The notes beneath the pieces were generated by a model, which worked only from the letters and a program-made list of their open reading frames with translations, was not told the DNA's origin and did no database searches. Below are positions 1-7,479 of a stretch of 15,052 nucleotides of DNA, one piece after another. This stretch comes from JBDUCV01 sp040003255. GTDB taxonomy: Bacteria > Actinomycetota > Actinomycetes > Mycobacteriales > Jatrophihabitantaceae. Made by a program: the position numbers and the translations under genes. The stretch is taken from contig JBDUCV010000054.1 of NCBI GenBank assembly GCA_040003255.1, positions 1-15,052 on the forward strand, in the 5' to 3' direction. How positions within the stretch are numbered: position 1 is the stretch's first letter; each line of letters opens with the position of its first letter.

Positions 1-2026
1 TGATCACCTCGCCGATATCGTCGACGCAGACGTACTTGCGGATCGTCGCTCGGCCGGTCTCGGTGTCGACGTCGATCGCGCACAGGTGCGTGCCGTGCGG
101 GAAGGAGAAATTCTCCGGGTCGTATGTCGCGTCGGAGTCCAGGGAGGCTTCGACGCCATCGGGCAGGTCGTGCGCGGCGAATACCGCGAGTGCGATCTCC
201 TGGATCGTCTTACCGGAACCGGGCGAACCCTTGACGCTGAACGTCCCGCCGTCGAACTCGACATCGTCCGGACTGGCCTCGAGCATGTGGGCGGCGATGA
301 CCTTCGCCTTCTCGACTACCTTGCCAGCCGCCTGGACGACAGCGATCCCCCCGACGGTCAGCGACCGCGAACCGTAGGTGTCCAGCCCCTTGGGTGCGGA
401 CTGGGTGTCGCCGTGGATCACCTCGATGTCCTCGAACGGCACGCCGAGCTGGTCGGCGACGATCTGGCTCCACGCCGTTTCGTGGCCCTGCCCGTGCGAG
501 CTGGAGCCGGTGACGACCTCGACCTTGCCGCTGGGCAACATCCTGATCGCCGCGTTCTCCCATCCACCCGCGCCATAGCTCAGCGAGCCGAGCACCCGCG
601 ACGGGGCCAGGCCGCACATCTCGGTGAATGTTGAGATACCAAGGCCCAGCTGCACCGGGTCGTTGCGTTCGCGGCGTTCGGCCTGTTCGCGACGCAGCTC
701 GTCCCAGCCGATCAGTTGCAGCGCTTTGTCCGTGGCGGCCTCGTAGTTGCCGCTGTCGTAGGTGAGGCCCGAGACGGTGGTGAACGGGAACTCCTCGTGG
801 GCGATCCAGTTCTTGCGGCGCAGCTCCATCGGGTCCGTGCCGAGCTCGACGGCCATCTCGTCCATGATCCGTTCGATGGCGAAGGTGGCCTCTGGCCGCC
901 CGGCGCCGCGATAGGCATCGGTCGGGGTGGTGGTCGTGAACACCCCCTCGCACACGAAGCGGTACGCGGGAATCTTGTAGATCGCGTTGAACATGAACGC
1001 CCCGAGCACCGGTATTCCCGGGCTGACGAGTCGCAGGTAGGCGCCCATGTTGGCGTAGAGGTGCACGTCCAGGCCGGTCAGCTTGCCGTCGCGAGTCGCG
1101 GTGAGCGTGATGTCCTGGATCTGGTCGCGGCCGTGGTGGGCGCTCATCAGCGACTCCGACCGCGACTCGGTGTACTTGACCGGCTTGCCGAGCTTGCGGG
1201 CCACGAGCGTGCAGATGATCTCCTCCGGCGTCACCTGTAGCTTGCCGCCGAATCCGCCCCCCACGTCGGGCGCGATCACCCGCACCTTGTGCTCGGGGAT
1301 GCCCAGGGTCAGTGCGAGCATCAGCCGCAGGATGTGCGGCACCTGGGTCGCTGACCACATCGTGAAGCCGTCGCCGTTGGGCGCGACGACGGTCGAGCGC
1401 GGTTCCATGAAGGCGGGAATGAGCCGCTGCTGGATGAACCGGCGCTTCACGGTGACCTGGGCTTCTCGCAGGGCGTCCTCTATCGGACCTCCGGTGCCGG
1501 CTTCGCCGGACTCGAAGGCCCAGGTGTAGGAGCGATTCGACTCGGTGTTGGGGTGCACCAGATCGGCGCCCTCGGCGAGCGCGTTTTCCATGTTGAGGAT
1601 CGGCGGCAGCGGGTCGTAGTCGACGTCGATCGCTTCCAGGGCGTCTTGCGCGGCGTACTTGTCGCGGGCGACGACGACCGCTACGGCCTCGCCGACGTGG
1701 TTGACCTGATCCACGGCGAGGCTTGGGTGGCCGGGATTCACCATGTCCGGAGTGACCGGCCAGGCGCACGGGATCGAGCCCTGCGTCTCGGCGAAATCCT
1801 GGCCGGAGAACGCCGCGACCACCCCGGGGCGGCTGCGTGCGTCGGACACGTCGACCGCCGTGATCCTCGCGTGAGCCATCGGGCTGCGCAGGATCGCCAG
1901 GTGCAGCAGGCCCGGCAGGGTCATGTTGTCGGTCCAAGTGGTGCGCCCGGTGATCAGGTGCGCATCTTCCTTGCGGGTGCGGGCCCGGCCGATCTCGGCC
2001 TCGGGACGCGCGAGTACATCGGTCAT
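1..2026 (-). CDS. Form II CO-dehydrogenase-like (xanthine dehydrogenase family) molybdenum hydroxylase large subunit, C-terminus cut by window edge
   Basis: Molybdopterin-cytosine-dinucleotide-binding catalytic subunit of a cytoplasmic molybdenum hydroxylase, which oxidises its substrate at Mo and passes electrons to the 2Fe-2S and FAD subunits. 675 codons are visible without a frameshift; the family usually has about 770-800, so roughly 100 C-terminal residues, including the conserved catalytic Glu region, lie outside. Seen: a GGGFGGK motif in the middle of the protein, the active-site loop AYRGAGR at residues 371-377, and GQGHET near residue 512. AYRGAGR is the form II signature; true CO dehydrogenases (form I) have AYRCSFR with a copper-binding Cys. 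The substrate is therefore probably not CO but an aldehyde, purine or other heterocycle; this is inference. The ATG overlaps the small-subunit stop codon (ATGA), so the two are translationally coupled. The S-L order matches form II operons, which often end with the FAD subunit gene. Confidence 0.93.
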   Translation of the reverse strand, partial: MTDVLARPEAEIGRARTRKEDAHLITGRTTWTDNMTLPGLLHLAILRSPMAHARITAVDVSDARSRPGVVAAFSGQDFAETQGSIPCAWPVTPDMVNPGHPSLAVDQVNHVGEAVAVVVARDKYAAQDALEAIDVDYDPLPPILNMENALAEGADLVHPNTESNRSYTWAFESGEAGTGGPIEDALREAQVTVKRRFIQQRLIPAFMEPRSTVVAPNGDGFTMWSATQVPHILRLMLALTLGIPEHKVRVIAPDVGGGFGGKLQVTPEEIICTLVARKLGKPVKYTESRSESLMSAHHGRDQIQDITLTATRDGKLTGLDVHLYANMGAYLRLVSPGIPVLGAFMFNAIYKIPAYRFVCEGVFTTTTPTDAYRGAGRPEATFAIERIMDEMAVELGTDPMELRRKNWIAHEEFPFTTVSGLTYDSGNYEAATDKALQLIGWDELRREQAERRERNDPVQLGLGISTFTEMCGLAPSRVLGSLSYGAGGWENAAIRMLPSGKVEVVTGSSSHGQGHETAWSQIVADQLGVPFEDIEVIHGDTQSAPKGLDTYGSRSLTVGGIAVVQAAGKVVEKAKVIAAHMLEASPDDVEFDGGTFSVKGSPGSGKTIQEIALAVFAAHDLPDGVEASLDSDATYDPENFSFPHGTHLCAIDVDTETGRATIRKYVCVDDIGEVI

Positions 2027-2502
2027 GACGTCGCTCCGGACATGCTCTTGGCCGCAGCCTGCACGGCTTTGACGATGTTCTGGTAGCCGGTACACCGGCA
2101 CAGGTTGCCCTCGATGCCCTCGCGAACCTCTTGCTCGGTGGGGTTCGGATTCTCGCGCAGCAGGTCGCAGGCCGCCATCATCATCCCCGGCGTGCAGAAC
2201 CCGCACTGCAGCGCGTGTTCCTCATGGAATGCCCGCTGCACGGCGTGCAGCTCGCCGTCGGCTCCGGCGAGACCCTCGACGGTCGTGACCTCCCGCCCGT
2301 CGACCTGCACCGCCAGCACCGAGCAGCTCTTGACGCTCTTGCCGTCGAGCAAGACGGTGCACGCACCGCAATTACTCGTGTCGCATCCGACGACGGTGCC
2401 GACCTTGCCCAGCCGCTCACGCAGGTAGTGCACCAACAGCAACCGAGGCTCGATTTCGTCTCGATAAGCAACCCCGTCGACCGTCACAGTCACTTGACTC
2501 AT
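2023..2502 (-). CDS. 2Fe-2S small subunit of molybdenum hydroxylase (CoxS-like)
   Basis: Electron-transfer subunit of the complex with the large subunit. It is 159 aa, normal for CoxS/XdhC-type subunits. It has an N-terminal plant-ferredoxin-like domain with Cys40, Cys45, Cys48 and Cys60 (GCDTSNCGACTV) and a C-terminal four-helix [2Fe-2S] domain with Cys100, Cys103 (CGFCTPGMMM), Cys135 and Cys137 (CRCTGY). All eight cluster ligands are present, so the protein should be functional. The start MSQVTV at 2502 was chosen because GGGGAGG (2507-2513) lies 4 nt upstream and the family begins at this point; an in-frame ATG at 2535 would add 11 unrelated residues. The stop overlaps the large-subunit ATG by 4 nt. 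The gene begins the operon after a 117-bp gap that carries an inverted repeat. Confidence 0.95.
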   Translation of the reverse strand: MSQVTVTVDGVAYRDEIEPRLLLVHYLRERLGKVGTVVGCDTSNCGACTVLLDGKSVKSCSVLAVQVDGREVTTVEGLAGADGELHAVQRAFHEEHALQCGFCTPGMMMAACDLLRENPNPTEQEVREGIEGNLCRCTGYQNIVKAVQAAAKSMSGATS

Positions 2503-2619
2503 CGAACCTCCCCGCTGAAGTTGTCTCCCTAGCACAGGGAAGTCGCAATTCGGTGCGGACGCAAGGGCCGGTTTCGGCCGTTGGCGCTGCGACGCCCGAT
2601 GCTGGCCGATGATCTCCGC
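2503..2619 (-). promoter_or_regulatory. Upstream region of the small/large hydroxylase genes with operator-like inverted repeat
   Basis: This 117-bp gap separates the CoxE-like gene from the small-subunit gene. On the coding (minus) strand an inverted repeat TCCCT-GTGCT-AGGGA occupies 2526-2540, ending 23 nt before the ATG and overlapping a -10-like TAGGGA. A short GGCCG-4 nt-CGGCC hairpin (2566-2579) lies further upstream, without a T-tract. The first could be a repressor or activator site. The second could be a weak attenuator or terminator after coxE, or chance in GC-rich DNA. No good -35/-10 pair was found. Confidence 0.3.
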
Positions 2620-3747
2620 TCACGCATCGGCGATCACCTCCACCAGTCTTTCCAGCGACGCGAAACTGTGCCCGGCGACCAGCTCGTCGATGTGCGGCAG
2701 TGCGGCCAGCATGCCGCCGGTCACCGGGGCGAAGCCATCCTTGCCCTTGTGCGGGTTGACCCACACGACACAGTGCGCCAGTCGGGCCAGCCGCCGCAGC
2801 TGATCGCCCAGCAGTGCTGGGTCACCGCGCTCCCAGCCGTCCGAGCACAGGACGACAACCGCACCGCGGGCGCTGCCGCGCTGACCCCATCGGTCCAGGT
2901 AGGCCTTGATCGCCTCACCCAGCCGGGTACCGCCGCTCCAATCCGGGATCGCGCCGCCTGCCGCTTCGAGCGCCCGATCGGGATCGCGCCTGCGCAGCTC
3001 GCGGGTGACGCGCGTCAACCTGGTGCCCAGCGTGAAGACATCGGTGCCGGCGGGGCAGGCGCGAGTGGCGGCGTGCGAGAAGCGCAGCAGGGCATCGGCA
3101 TAGGGGGCCATCGATCCACTGATGTCGATCAGCATCACCAGCCGTCGCGGCTTGCGCCGACGGGCCCGGCGGGCCAGTTCGGTCGGTTCGCCGCCCTCGC
3201 GCAGCATCAGCCGAACCGTGCGATCGAGATCGATCCGGCCTCGATTGGCCGGTCGGTAGCGACGGGTCCGGCGACGCCCCACCCGAGGAGCGAGCAGATC
3301 GAACAGCCGACGCAGCCGCGCCCGCTCGTCGAGTGACAGGTCGGCGACGTCGCGATGCCGCAGCACCTCGTGTTCGCTGGCGCTCACGGCGCGCGGCGGT
3401 TCGTCCTCGTCACGCTCGGCCGACATCTCGTCGGGCCGGTCCAGCTCGAACGGTATTGCGGCCCGCCGGACCGGGGGAGCCAGCCGAGTACGGGGGGGCT
3501 CCGCGCGTCCGCCGAAGTACGCCGCGAACGCGGCGTCGTAGCGGTCGAGGTCGGCGGGATCAGCACACAACGTGAGCCGCCCGGCCCAGTAGACCTGCGC
3601 GGGGACCAGCACGTCCAGGTGGTCCAGCGCGACGATCATCGCCTGCACCCGGTCCGGGGTCGCCGGCACCCCGCCCCGGCGAAGGGTCCCGGCGAAGCCG
3701 AGGACGACCTCGGCGACCTCGCGGATCGGCGCGAGCGGGGCAACCAT
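2620..3747 (-). CDS. CoxE-like VWA-domain protein
   Basis: Predicted partner of the MoxR/CoxD-type ATPase encoded just upstream. In Oligotropha carboxidovorans CoxD and CoxE mature the molybdenum active site of CO dehydrogenase after the polypeptide is made. It is 375 aa, within the family range. The N-terminal half (1-200) is Arg/Glu-rich with an acidic stretch near 107-117. The von Willebrand A domain begins around residue 200 with an intact MIDAS: DISGS (208-212), Thr274 in GGTRLG and Asp303 in CSDGWERGD, so it can bind a divalent metal. No signal peptide or membrane segment is seen, so it is cytoplasmic. ATG at 3747 follows the ATPase stop by 2 nt, without a strong Shine-Dalgarno sequence, suggesting coupling. 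The role for the adjacent hydroxylase is inferred from family and position. Confidence 0.9.
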   Translation of the reverse strand: MVAPLAPIREVAEVVLGFAGTLRRGGVPATPDRVQAMIVALDHLDVLVPAQVYWAGRLTLCADPADLDRYDAAFAAYFGGRAEPPRTRLAPPVRRAAIPFELDRPDEMSAERDEDEPPRAVSASEHEVLRHRDVADLSLDERARLRRLFDLLAPRVGRRRTRRYRPANRGRIDLDRTVRLMLREGGEPTELARRARRRKPRRLVMLIDISGSMAPYADALLRFSHAATRACPAGTDVFTLGTRLTRVTRELRRRDPDRALEAAGGAIPDWSGGTRLGEAIKAYLDRWGQRGSARGAVVVLCSDGWERGDPALLGDQLRRLARLAHCVVWVNPHKGKDGFAPVTGGMLAALPHIDELVAGHSFASLERLVEVIADA

Positions 3748-3749
3748 CG

Positions 3750-4625
3750 CTATCCGCCGACGATCTCGGCCAGCACCGAGTCGCGCACCCGGACCGCGTC
3801 TTCGTGGTACTTCAGCACCGCCCCCAGCGTCGCCGCGGCGCGTTCCGGATCGAGCTGACGGGCGCCGAGCAGATGCAATGCCTCGGCCCAGTCCAGTGCC
3901 TCGGCAACACCGGGTGGCTTGAGCAGGTCGGCCCGGCGCAACCGGCCGGTGGCCCGGGCGACGTCCTGCGCCAGCCGCTCGGTGACCTCGGGCAGCCGCC
4001 GGCGGATGATCGCGATCTCCCGCTCGTAGGACGGATGGCCGATCCAGTGGTACAGGCAGCGCCGCTTCAGTGCGTCGTGCACCTCCCTCGTGCGGTTGGA
4101 CGTGAGGACGACGAGCGGCGGCGTCTCGGCCCGAATGGTGCCCAGCTCGGGAATCGTCACCGCGTTATCGGCAAGTGCTTCGAGCAGGAATGCCTCGAAC
4201 TCGTCGTCGGCTCGGTCGATCTCGTCGATCAGCAGCACGGACGGACTGTGCTCGATGGCCTGCAGGATCGGCCGGGCGATCAAGAACCTGCGGTCGTAGA
4301 GCGAGCGTTCGAGCTCGGCGGCGTCGGCGACGCCGGATGTCTCGGCGGCGCGCAGATGGAGCACCTGACGGGCGAAGTCCCAGTCGTAGAGCGCCTGCGA
4401 GGCGTCGATGCCTTCATAGCACTGCAACCGCACCAACCTCGCCCCGGTGACCTGCGCGAGGGCGTGCGCCAGCGCGGTCTTGCCGACACCGGCGTCGCCC
4501 TCGAGGAACAACGGGCGGTGCATGCGCACTGCCAGGTACGCGGCCGTGGCGATGCCCTCGTCGGGCAGGTAGCCGGTGCGTTCGATGGCTGTCGAGAGTT
4601 CCGCCGGGTCCGCGAACTGCTGCAT
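3750..4625 (-). CDS. MoxR/CoxD-like AAA+ ATPase
   Basis: ATP-driven chaperone-like protein expected to work with the VWA protein 2 nt downstream in maturing the molybdenum hydroxylase. In Oligotropha, CoxD helps assemble the Mo-Cu-S centre. It is 291 aa. Walker A GDAGVGKT is at 43-50, Walker B LLIDEID at 131-137, sensor-1 TSN at 175-177 followed by the typical RTREVHDALKRRC segment, and the C-terminal AAA lid runs to the end. The start MQQFADPAEL at 4625 was chosen because the family begins with this motif; the open frame extends to 4826 but there it overlaps the epsilon-subunit gene in another frame. No clear ribosome binding site precedes it; an in-frame GTG 7 codons upstream is an alternative. 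It lies 82 bp after accE on the same strand, so read-through from the carboxylase operon is possible. Confidence 0.92.
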   Translation of the reverse strand: MQQFADPAELSTAIERTGYLPDEGIATAAYLAVRMHRPLFLEGDAGVGKTALAHALAQVTGARLVRLQCYEGIDASQALYDWDFARQVLHLRAAETSGVADAAELERSLYDRRFLIARPILQAIEHSPSVLLIDEIDRADDEFEAFLLEALADNAVTIPELGTIRAETPPLVVLTSNRTREVHDALKRRCLYHWIGHPSYEREIAIIRRRLPEVTERLAQDVARATGRLRRADLLKPPGVAEALDWAEALHLLGARQLDPERAAATLGAVLKYHEDAVRVRDSVLAEIVGG

Positions 4626-4707
4626 ATACCCAGCATGGCGCACCGCGCCGGGCCCCGGTTTCCCGACGTCGACACCCGGGCCGAGCGCGTTCGCCCGTTC
4701 ACGCTCG

Positions 4708-4956
4708 TCAACCCCGCGCGGCGCGCCAACCGCCGGGACCGGCCGGTTGATAGCGGCGGTGGCTATGCCCGGGGTCGTTCCACTGGCCCATGCGCGAGGC
4801 TGACGGGGTTGCCGCCGGCGGTGCACTCACCGCCGATACGACCGCGGCTACGACCGCGACTTCTTCAGCGGTCGGCGCGCCGCGGACGATCCGCAGCGCA
4901 GGCGTGCCGTCCGGCCCTTCGCTGTGCGGGTCTGTGTCGCTGCGACGCTCGTTCAC
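4708..4956 (-). CDS. accE: Acyl-CoA carboxylase epsilon subunit
   Basis: Small regulatory subunit found only in actinobacterial acyl-CoA carboxylases. It binds the beta subunit and stimulates propionyl-/acetyl-CoA carboxylation. It is 82 aa. Features typical of the family are the N-terminal segment ALRIVRGAPTAEEVAVV (about 20-36), an Ala/Val-rich helix, and a C-terminal tail with a Trp, a basic patch (HSHRR) and a final GGW. It begins with GTG whose last two bases are shared with the beta-subunit stop (GTGA, 4953-4956), so it should be translated by coupling. The call rests on this tail and on position directly after accD, as in accD5-accE5 of Mycobacterium and pccB-pccE of Streptomyces. Sequence conservation in this family is low. 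Confidence 0.88.
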   Translation of the reverse strand: MNERRSDTDPHSEGPDGTPALRIVRGAPTAEEVAVVAAVVSAVSAPPAATPSASRMGQWNDPGHSHRRYQPAGPGGWRAARG

Positions 4957-6551
4957 AGCGGGATGTTTCCATGCTTCTTCGGCGGCAAGGTCTGGCGCTT
5001 GTTGCGCAGCATCCGCAGTGACCGGATCACGTAGGAGCGGGTGTGTGACGGCGGAATCACCGAGTCGACATAGCCGCGTTCGGCGGCGACGTAGGGGTTG
5101 ACCAGGGTGTCTTCGTAGTCGCTCACCATCCGGGCGCGCATCTCTTCCGGATCGTCAGCCGCGGCCAGCTCCCGGCGGAACAGGATGTTGGCCGCACCCT
5201 GCGCGCCCATCACCGCGATCTGCGCGGTTGGCCACGCGACGTTGACGTCGGCGCCGAGGTGCTTGGAGCCCATCACGTCGTACGCGCCGCCGAATGCCTT
5301 TCGGATGACAATCGTGATCTTGGGGACGGTGGCCTCGGCGTACGCGTAGATCAACTTTGCGCCGCGCCGGATGATGCCGTTCCATTCCTGGTCGGTACCC
5401 GGCAGGAAGCCCGGGACATCGACCAGGGTCAGCACCGGGATGTTAAACGCGTCGCAGGTGCGCACGAAACGGGCAGCCTTCTCCGAGGCGTTGATGTCCA
5501 GGCAGCCGGCAAACTGGGTCGGCTGATTGCCGACGACGCCGACCGGGTAGCCCTCGATCCGGCCGAAGCCGACGACAATGTTCGGTGCGAACAGCGCCTG
5601 CACCTCGAGAAAGTCACCGTCGTCGAGCAGGTGCTCGATGATCTGGTGCATGTCGTAGGGCTGATTCGCCGAATCCGGAATGAAGGTGTCGAGGAAGGCA
5701 TCGCTTTCGTCGATGTCCACCTCGATGTCGGTGTCGTACACCGGCACTGGGTCGAGGTTGTTGCTCGGCAGGTAAGACAGCAATGCCTTGACGTAGCCGA
5801 TCGCGTCGTCCTCGTCCTGCGCCAGGTAGTGCGCGTTGCCGCTGGTGGTGTTGTGCGTGCGCGCGCCGCCGAGTTCCTCGAGGGTGACGTCCTCGCCGGT
5901 GACGGTCTTGACCACGTCTGGTCCGGTGATGAACATCTGCGAGGTCTTGTCGACCATGATGATGAAGTCGGTCAAGGCGGGCGAGTACACGTGGCCGCCG
6001 GCGGCCGCACCCATGATGAGCGAGATCTGCGGGATCACGCCGGACGCCTGCACGTTGCGGTAAAAGATGTCGCCGTAGAGCCCGAGGCTGACGACGCCTT
6101 CTTGGATCCGCGCGCCGCCGCCCTCGTTGATGCCGATGATGGGGCAGCCGTTCTTCAGCGCGAAGTCAAGTACCTTGACGATCTTCTCGCCGTAGACCTC
6201 GCCGAGACTTCCGCCGAACACGGTGACGTCCTGGCTGAAAACACATACTGGGCGGCCGTCCACCGTGCCGTAGCCGGTGACCACGCCGTCGCCGAACGGA
6301 CGGTTGTGCTCCATGCCGAAGGTCGTGGAGCGGTGGCGGGCGAATTCGTCGAGTTCGATGAACGAACCCTCATCGAGGAGCACCGAGATTCGTTCCCGGG
6401 CGGTTTTCTTGCCCTTGGCGTGCTGCTTCTCTATCGCCCGTGCGGATCCGGCGTGCACTGCCTCGTCATAGCGCCGTTCCAGGTCGGCGAGCTTGCCCGC
6501 CGTGGTGTGCGGATCGGGATCGTCTCGACCGGGCACCGGCTCTGCTGCCAT
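4953..6551 (-). CDS. accD5: Acyl-CoA carboxylase beta subunit (propionyl-CoA carboxylase carboxyltransferase, AccD5/PccB type)
   Basis: Carboxyltransferase that moves CO2 from biotin on the alpha subunit to propionyl-CoA (possibly also acetyl-CoA), giving methylmalonyl-CoA for lipid and odd-chain metabolism; it acts in the cytoplasm as a hexamer. It is 532 aa, full length. Oxyanion-hole motifs GGGAR (144-148) and FGGAYDVMGS (420-429) are present, as are the AAAGGHVYSPALTDF segment (182-196), VPGFLPGT (379-386) and the characteristic C-terminus PPKKHGNIPL. Asp425 in GGAYDVM appears to match the residue that favours propionyl-CoA in Streptomyces PccB and mycobacterial AccD5; this alignment is by eye. 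ATG 6551 was chosen on family length. No Shine-Dalgarno sequence precedes it, but TAGGCT (6560-6565, minus strand) lies 8 nt upstream, suggesting a leaderless or near-leaderless mRNA. The biotinylated alpha subunit is not in the window. Confidence 0.97.
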   Translation of the reverse strand: MAAEPVPGRDDPDPHTTAGKLADLERRYDEAVHAGSARAIEKQHAKGKKTARERISVLLDEGSFIELDEFARHRSTTFGMEHNRPFGDGVVTGYGTVDGRPVCVFSQDVTVFGGSLGEVYGEKIVKVLDFALKNGCPIIGINEGGGARIQEGVVSLGLYGDIFYRNVQASGVIPQISLIMGAAAGGHVYSPALTDFIIMVDKTSQMFITGPDVVKTVTGEDVTLEELGGARTHNTTSGNAHYLAQDEDDAIGYVKALLSYLPSNNLDPVPVYDTDIEVDIDESDAFLDTFIPDSANQPYDMHQIIEHLLDDGDFLEVQALFAPNIVVGFGRIEGYPVGVVGNQPTQFAGCLDINASEKAARFVRTCDAFNIPVLTLVDVPGFLPGTDQEWNGIIRRGAKLIYAYAEATVPKITIVIRKAFGGAYDVMGSKHLGADVNVAWPTAQIAVMGAQGAANILFRRELAAADDPEEMRARMVSDYEDTLVNPYVAAERGYVDSVIPPSHTRSYVIRSLRMLRNKRQTLPPKKHGNIPL

Positions 6552-6613
6552 GGATCGGCAGCCTAGTCGTGGTGCGCGGGCGTGCCGGTCGGTCGGCGTT
6601 CTACCCTGCGCGG
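6552..6613. promoter_or_regulatory. Divergent accD5/birA promoter region, apparently two leaderless promoters
   Basis: Only 62 bp separate the two divergent start codons, and neither gene has a Shine-Dalgarno sequence. On the plus strand TACCCT (6602-6607) is followed by exactly 6 nt and then the birA GTG at 6614. On the minus strand TAGGCT (6560-6565) is followed by 8 nt and then the accD5 ATG at 6551. Actinobacterial -10 boxes fit TANNNT and transcription starts about 7 nt after them, so both transcripts could begin at or within 2 nt of the start codon. No convincing -35 boxes are seen. This is inference from spacing. Confidence 0.55.
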
Positions 6614-7414
6614 GTGATCCCACCCGAGCGTCCGGGGCTCGACCGCGCGCTGGTTGGCACAGCGCTCGCGCCGCCATGGACGCAGATCGCGATCATCGAC
6701 GCGACGCGCTCCACGAACGCGGATCTGTTGGCAACCGCGGATACCACCGCCGAGGGTGCCGTCCTCGTCGCGGAGCACCAGACGGCCGGACGTGGGCGCC
6801 TCGAGCGGACGTGGGTCAGCCCGGCCCGGTCCGCGCTGACGTTCTCCGTGCTGCTGCGACCCACCACCCCGACCGGGACCTGGGGCTGGTTGCCGCTCCT
6901 CGCCGGGGTAGCGCTACGTGATGCGGTGGCTCGGGTGGGCGTAGGCGCGATGTTGAAGTGGCCGAATGACCTGCTCGTCGGCCCGAGGCCCGCCAAGGCG
7001 GCGGGCCTGCTCGCGCAGGTCGCGGGCGACGCGGTCGTGCTGGGCATCGGACTCAACGTCAACACCACTCAGGACGAATTGCCGGTTCCGACCGCGACGT
7101 CGCTCGTCCTGGCGGGCGGCTCGGCTGACCGTTCGGCGCTGCTGGTCGACGTCCTCGGCCGGCTCGGGCAGCGGTACCGCGACTGGCTGGCTGCTGGCGG
7201 GGACGCCGAGCGGTGCGGACTCGCCGCCGATTACCGGCGCCATTGCGCCACGATCGGCCGCCGAGTCGCGGTTACCGGCACGGACGGCGCGCTCATCGAG
7301 GCGACCGCTACCGGCGTGGATGCCGACGGTCGGCTGGTGCTCGACGTGGGCGCAGGCAACGAGCGAGTGATCGCGGCGGGCGATGTTGCGCACCTTCGTC
7401 CTGCGACCCGCTAG
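6614..7414 (+). CDS. birA: Biotin--[acetyl-CoA-carboxylase] ligase, monofunctional
   Basis: Activates biotin with ATP to biotinyl-AMP and transfers it to the lysine of biotin carboxyl-carrier domains; in this organism the alpha subunit of the neighbouring acyl-CoA carboxylase is the obvious client. It is 266 aa, a usual length for the monofunctional class. Seen: RSTN (32-35), the biotin-binding loop AGRGRLERTW (58-67), KWPNDLL (115-121) with the catalytic lysine, and GIGLNVN (144-150). The C-terminal SH3-like domain follows. There is no N-terminal helix-turn-helix, so unlike E. coli BirA it should not repress transcription. The GTG at 6614 was chosen because it gives the family N-terminus and sits 6 nt after a TACCCT hexamer; the longer frame from 6440 runs inside accD5. 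Divergent from accD5, as in Mycobacterium. Confidence 0.96.
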   Translation: MIPPERPGLDRALVGTALAPPWTQIAIIDATRSTNADLLATADTTAEGAVLVAEHQTAGRGRLERTWVSPARSALTFSVLLRPTTPTGTWGWLPLLAGVALRDAVARVGVGAMLKWPNDLLVGPRPAKAAGLLAQVAGDAVVLGIGLNVNTTQDELPVPTATSLVLAGGSADRSALLVDVLGRLGQRYRDWLAAGGDAERCGLAADYRRHCATIGRRVAVTGTDGALIEATATGVDADGRLVLDVGAGNERVIAAGDVAHLRPATR

Positions 7415-7479
7415 CGTGACTGCAACGCACCGAATCCGGCTGCGCATCCCAGCGCCCGCGCCACAGGAGGGCAGCGCAC

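Noticed and set aside
210..1937. 575-codon minus-strand frame overlapping the hydroxylase large subunit
   Set aside because: It is a shifted frame of the same strand; the neighbouring frame gives the uninterrupted AYRGAGR-containing protein, while this one is Arg/Pro/Gly-rich nonsense.
2566..2579. GGCCG-4 nt-CGGCC hairpin after the CoxE-like gene as a terminator
   Set aside because: The stem is only 5 bp with no T-tract on either strand, too weak to call a terminator in DNA this GC-rich.
3804..5021. 405-codon plus-strand open frame opposite the CoxD-like ATPase and accE
   Set aside because: It covers three real features on the other strand (Walker motifs intact there) and has no ribosome binding site or recognisable domain.
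5259..6566. 435-codon plus-strand open frame opposite accD5
   Set aside because: It is the antisense frame of a full-length, clearly recognisable carboxyltransferase. Codon-position GC bias keeps such antisense frames open in GC-rich genomes, and the translation resembles no protein family.
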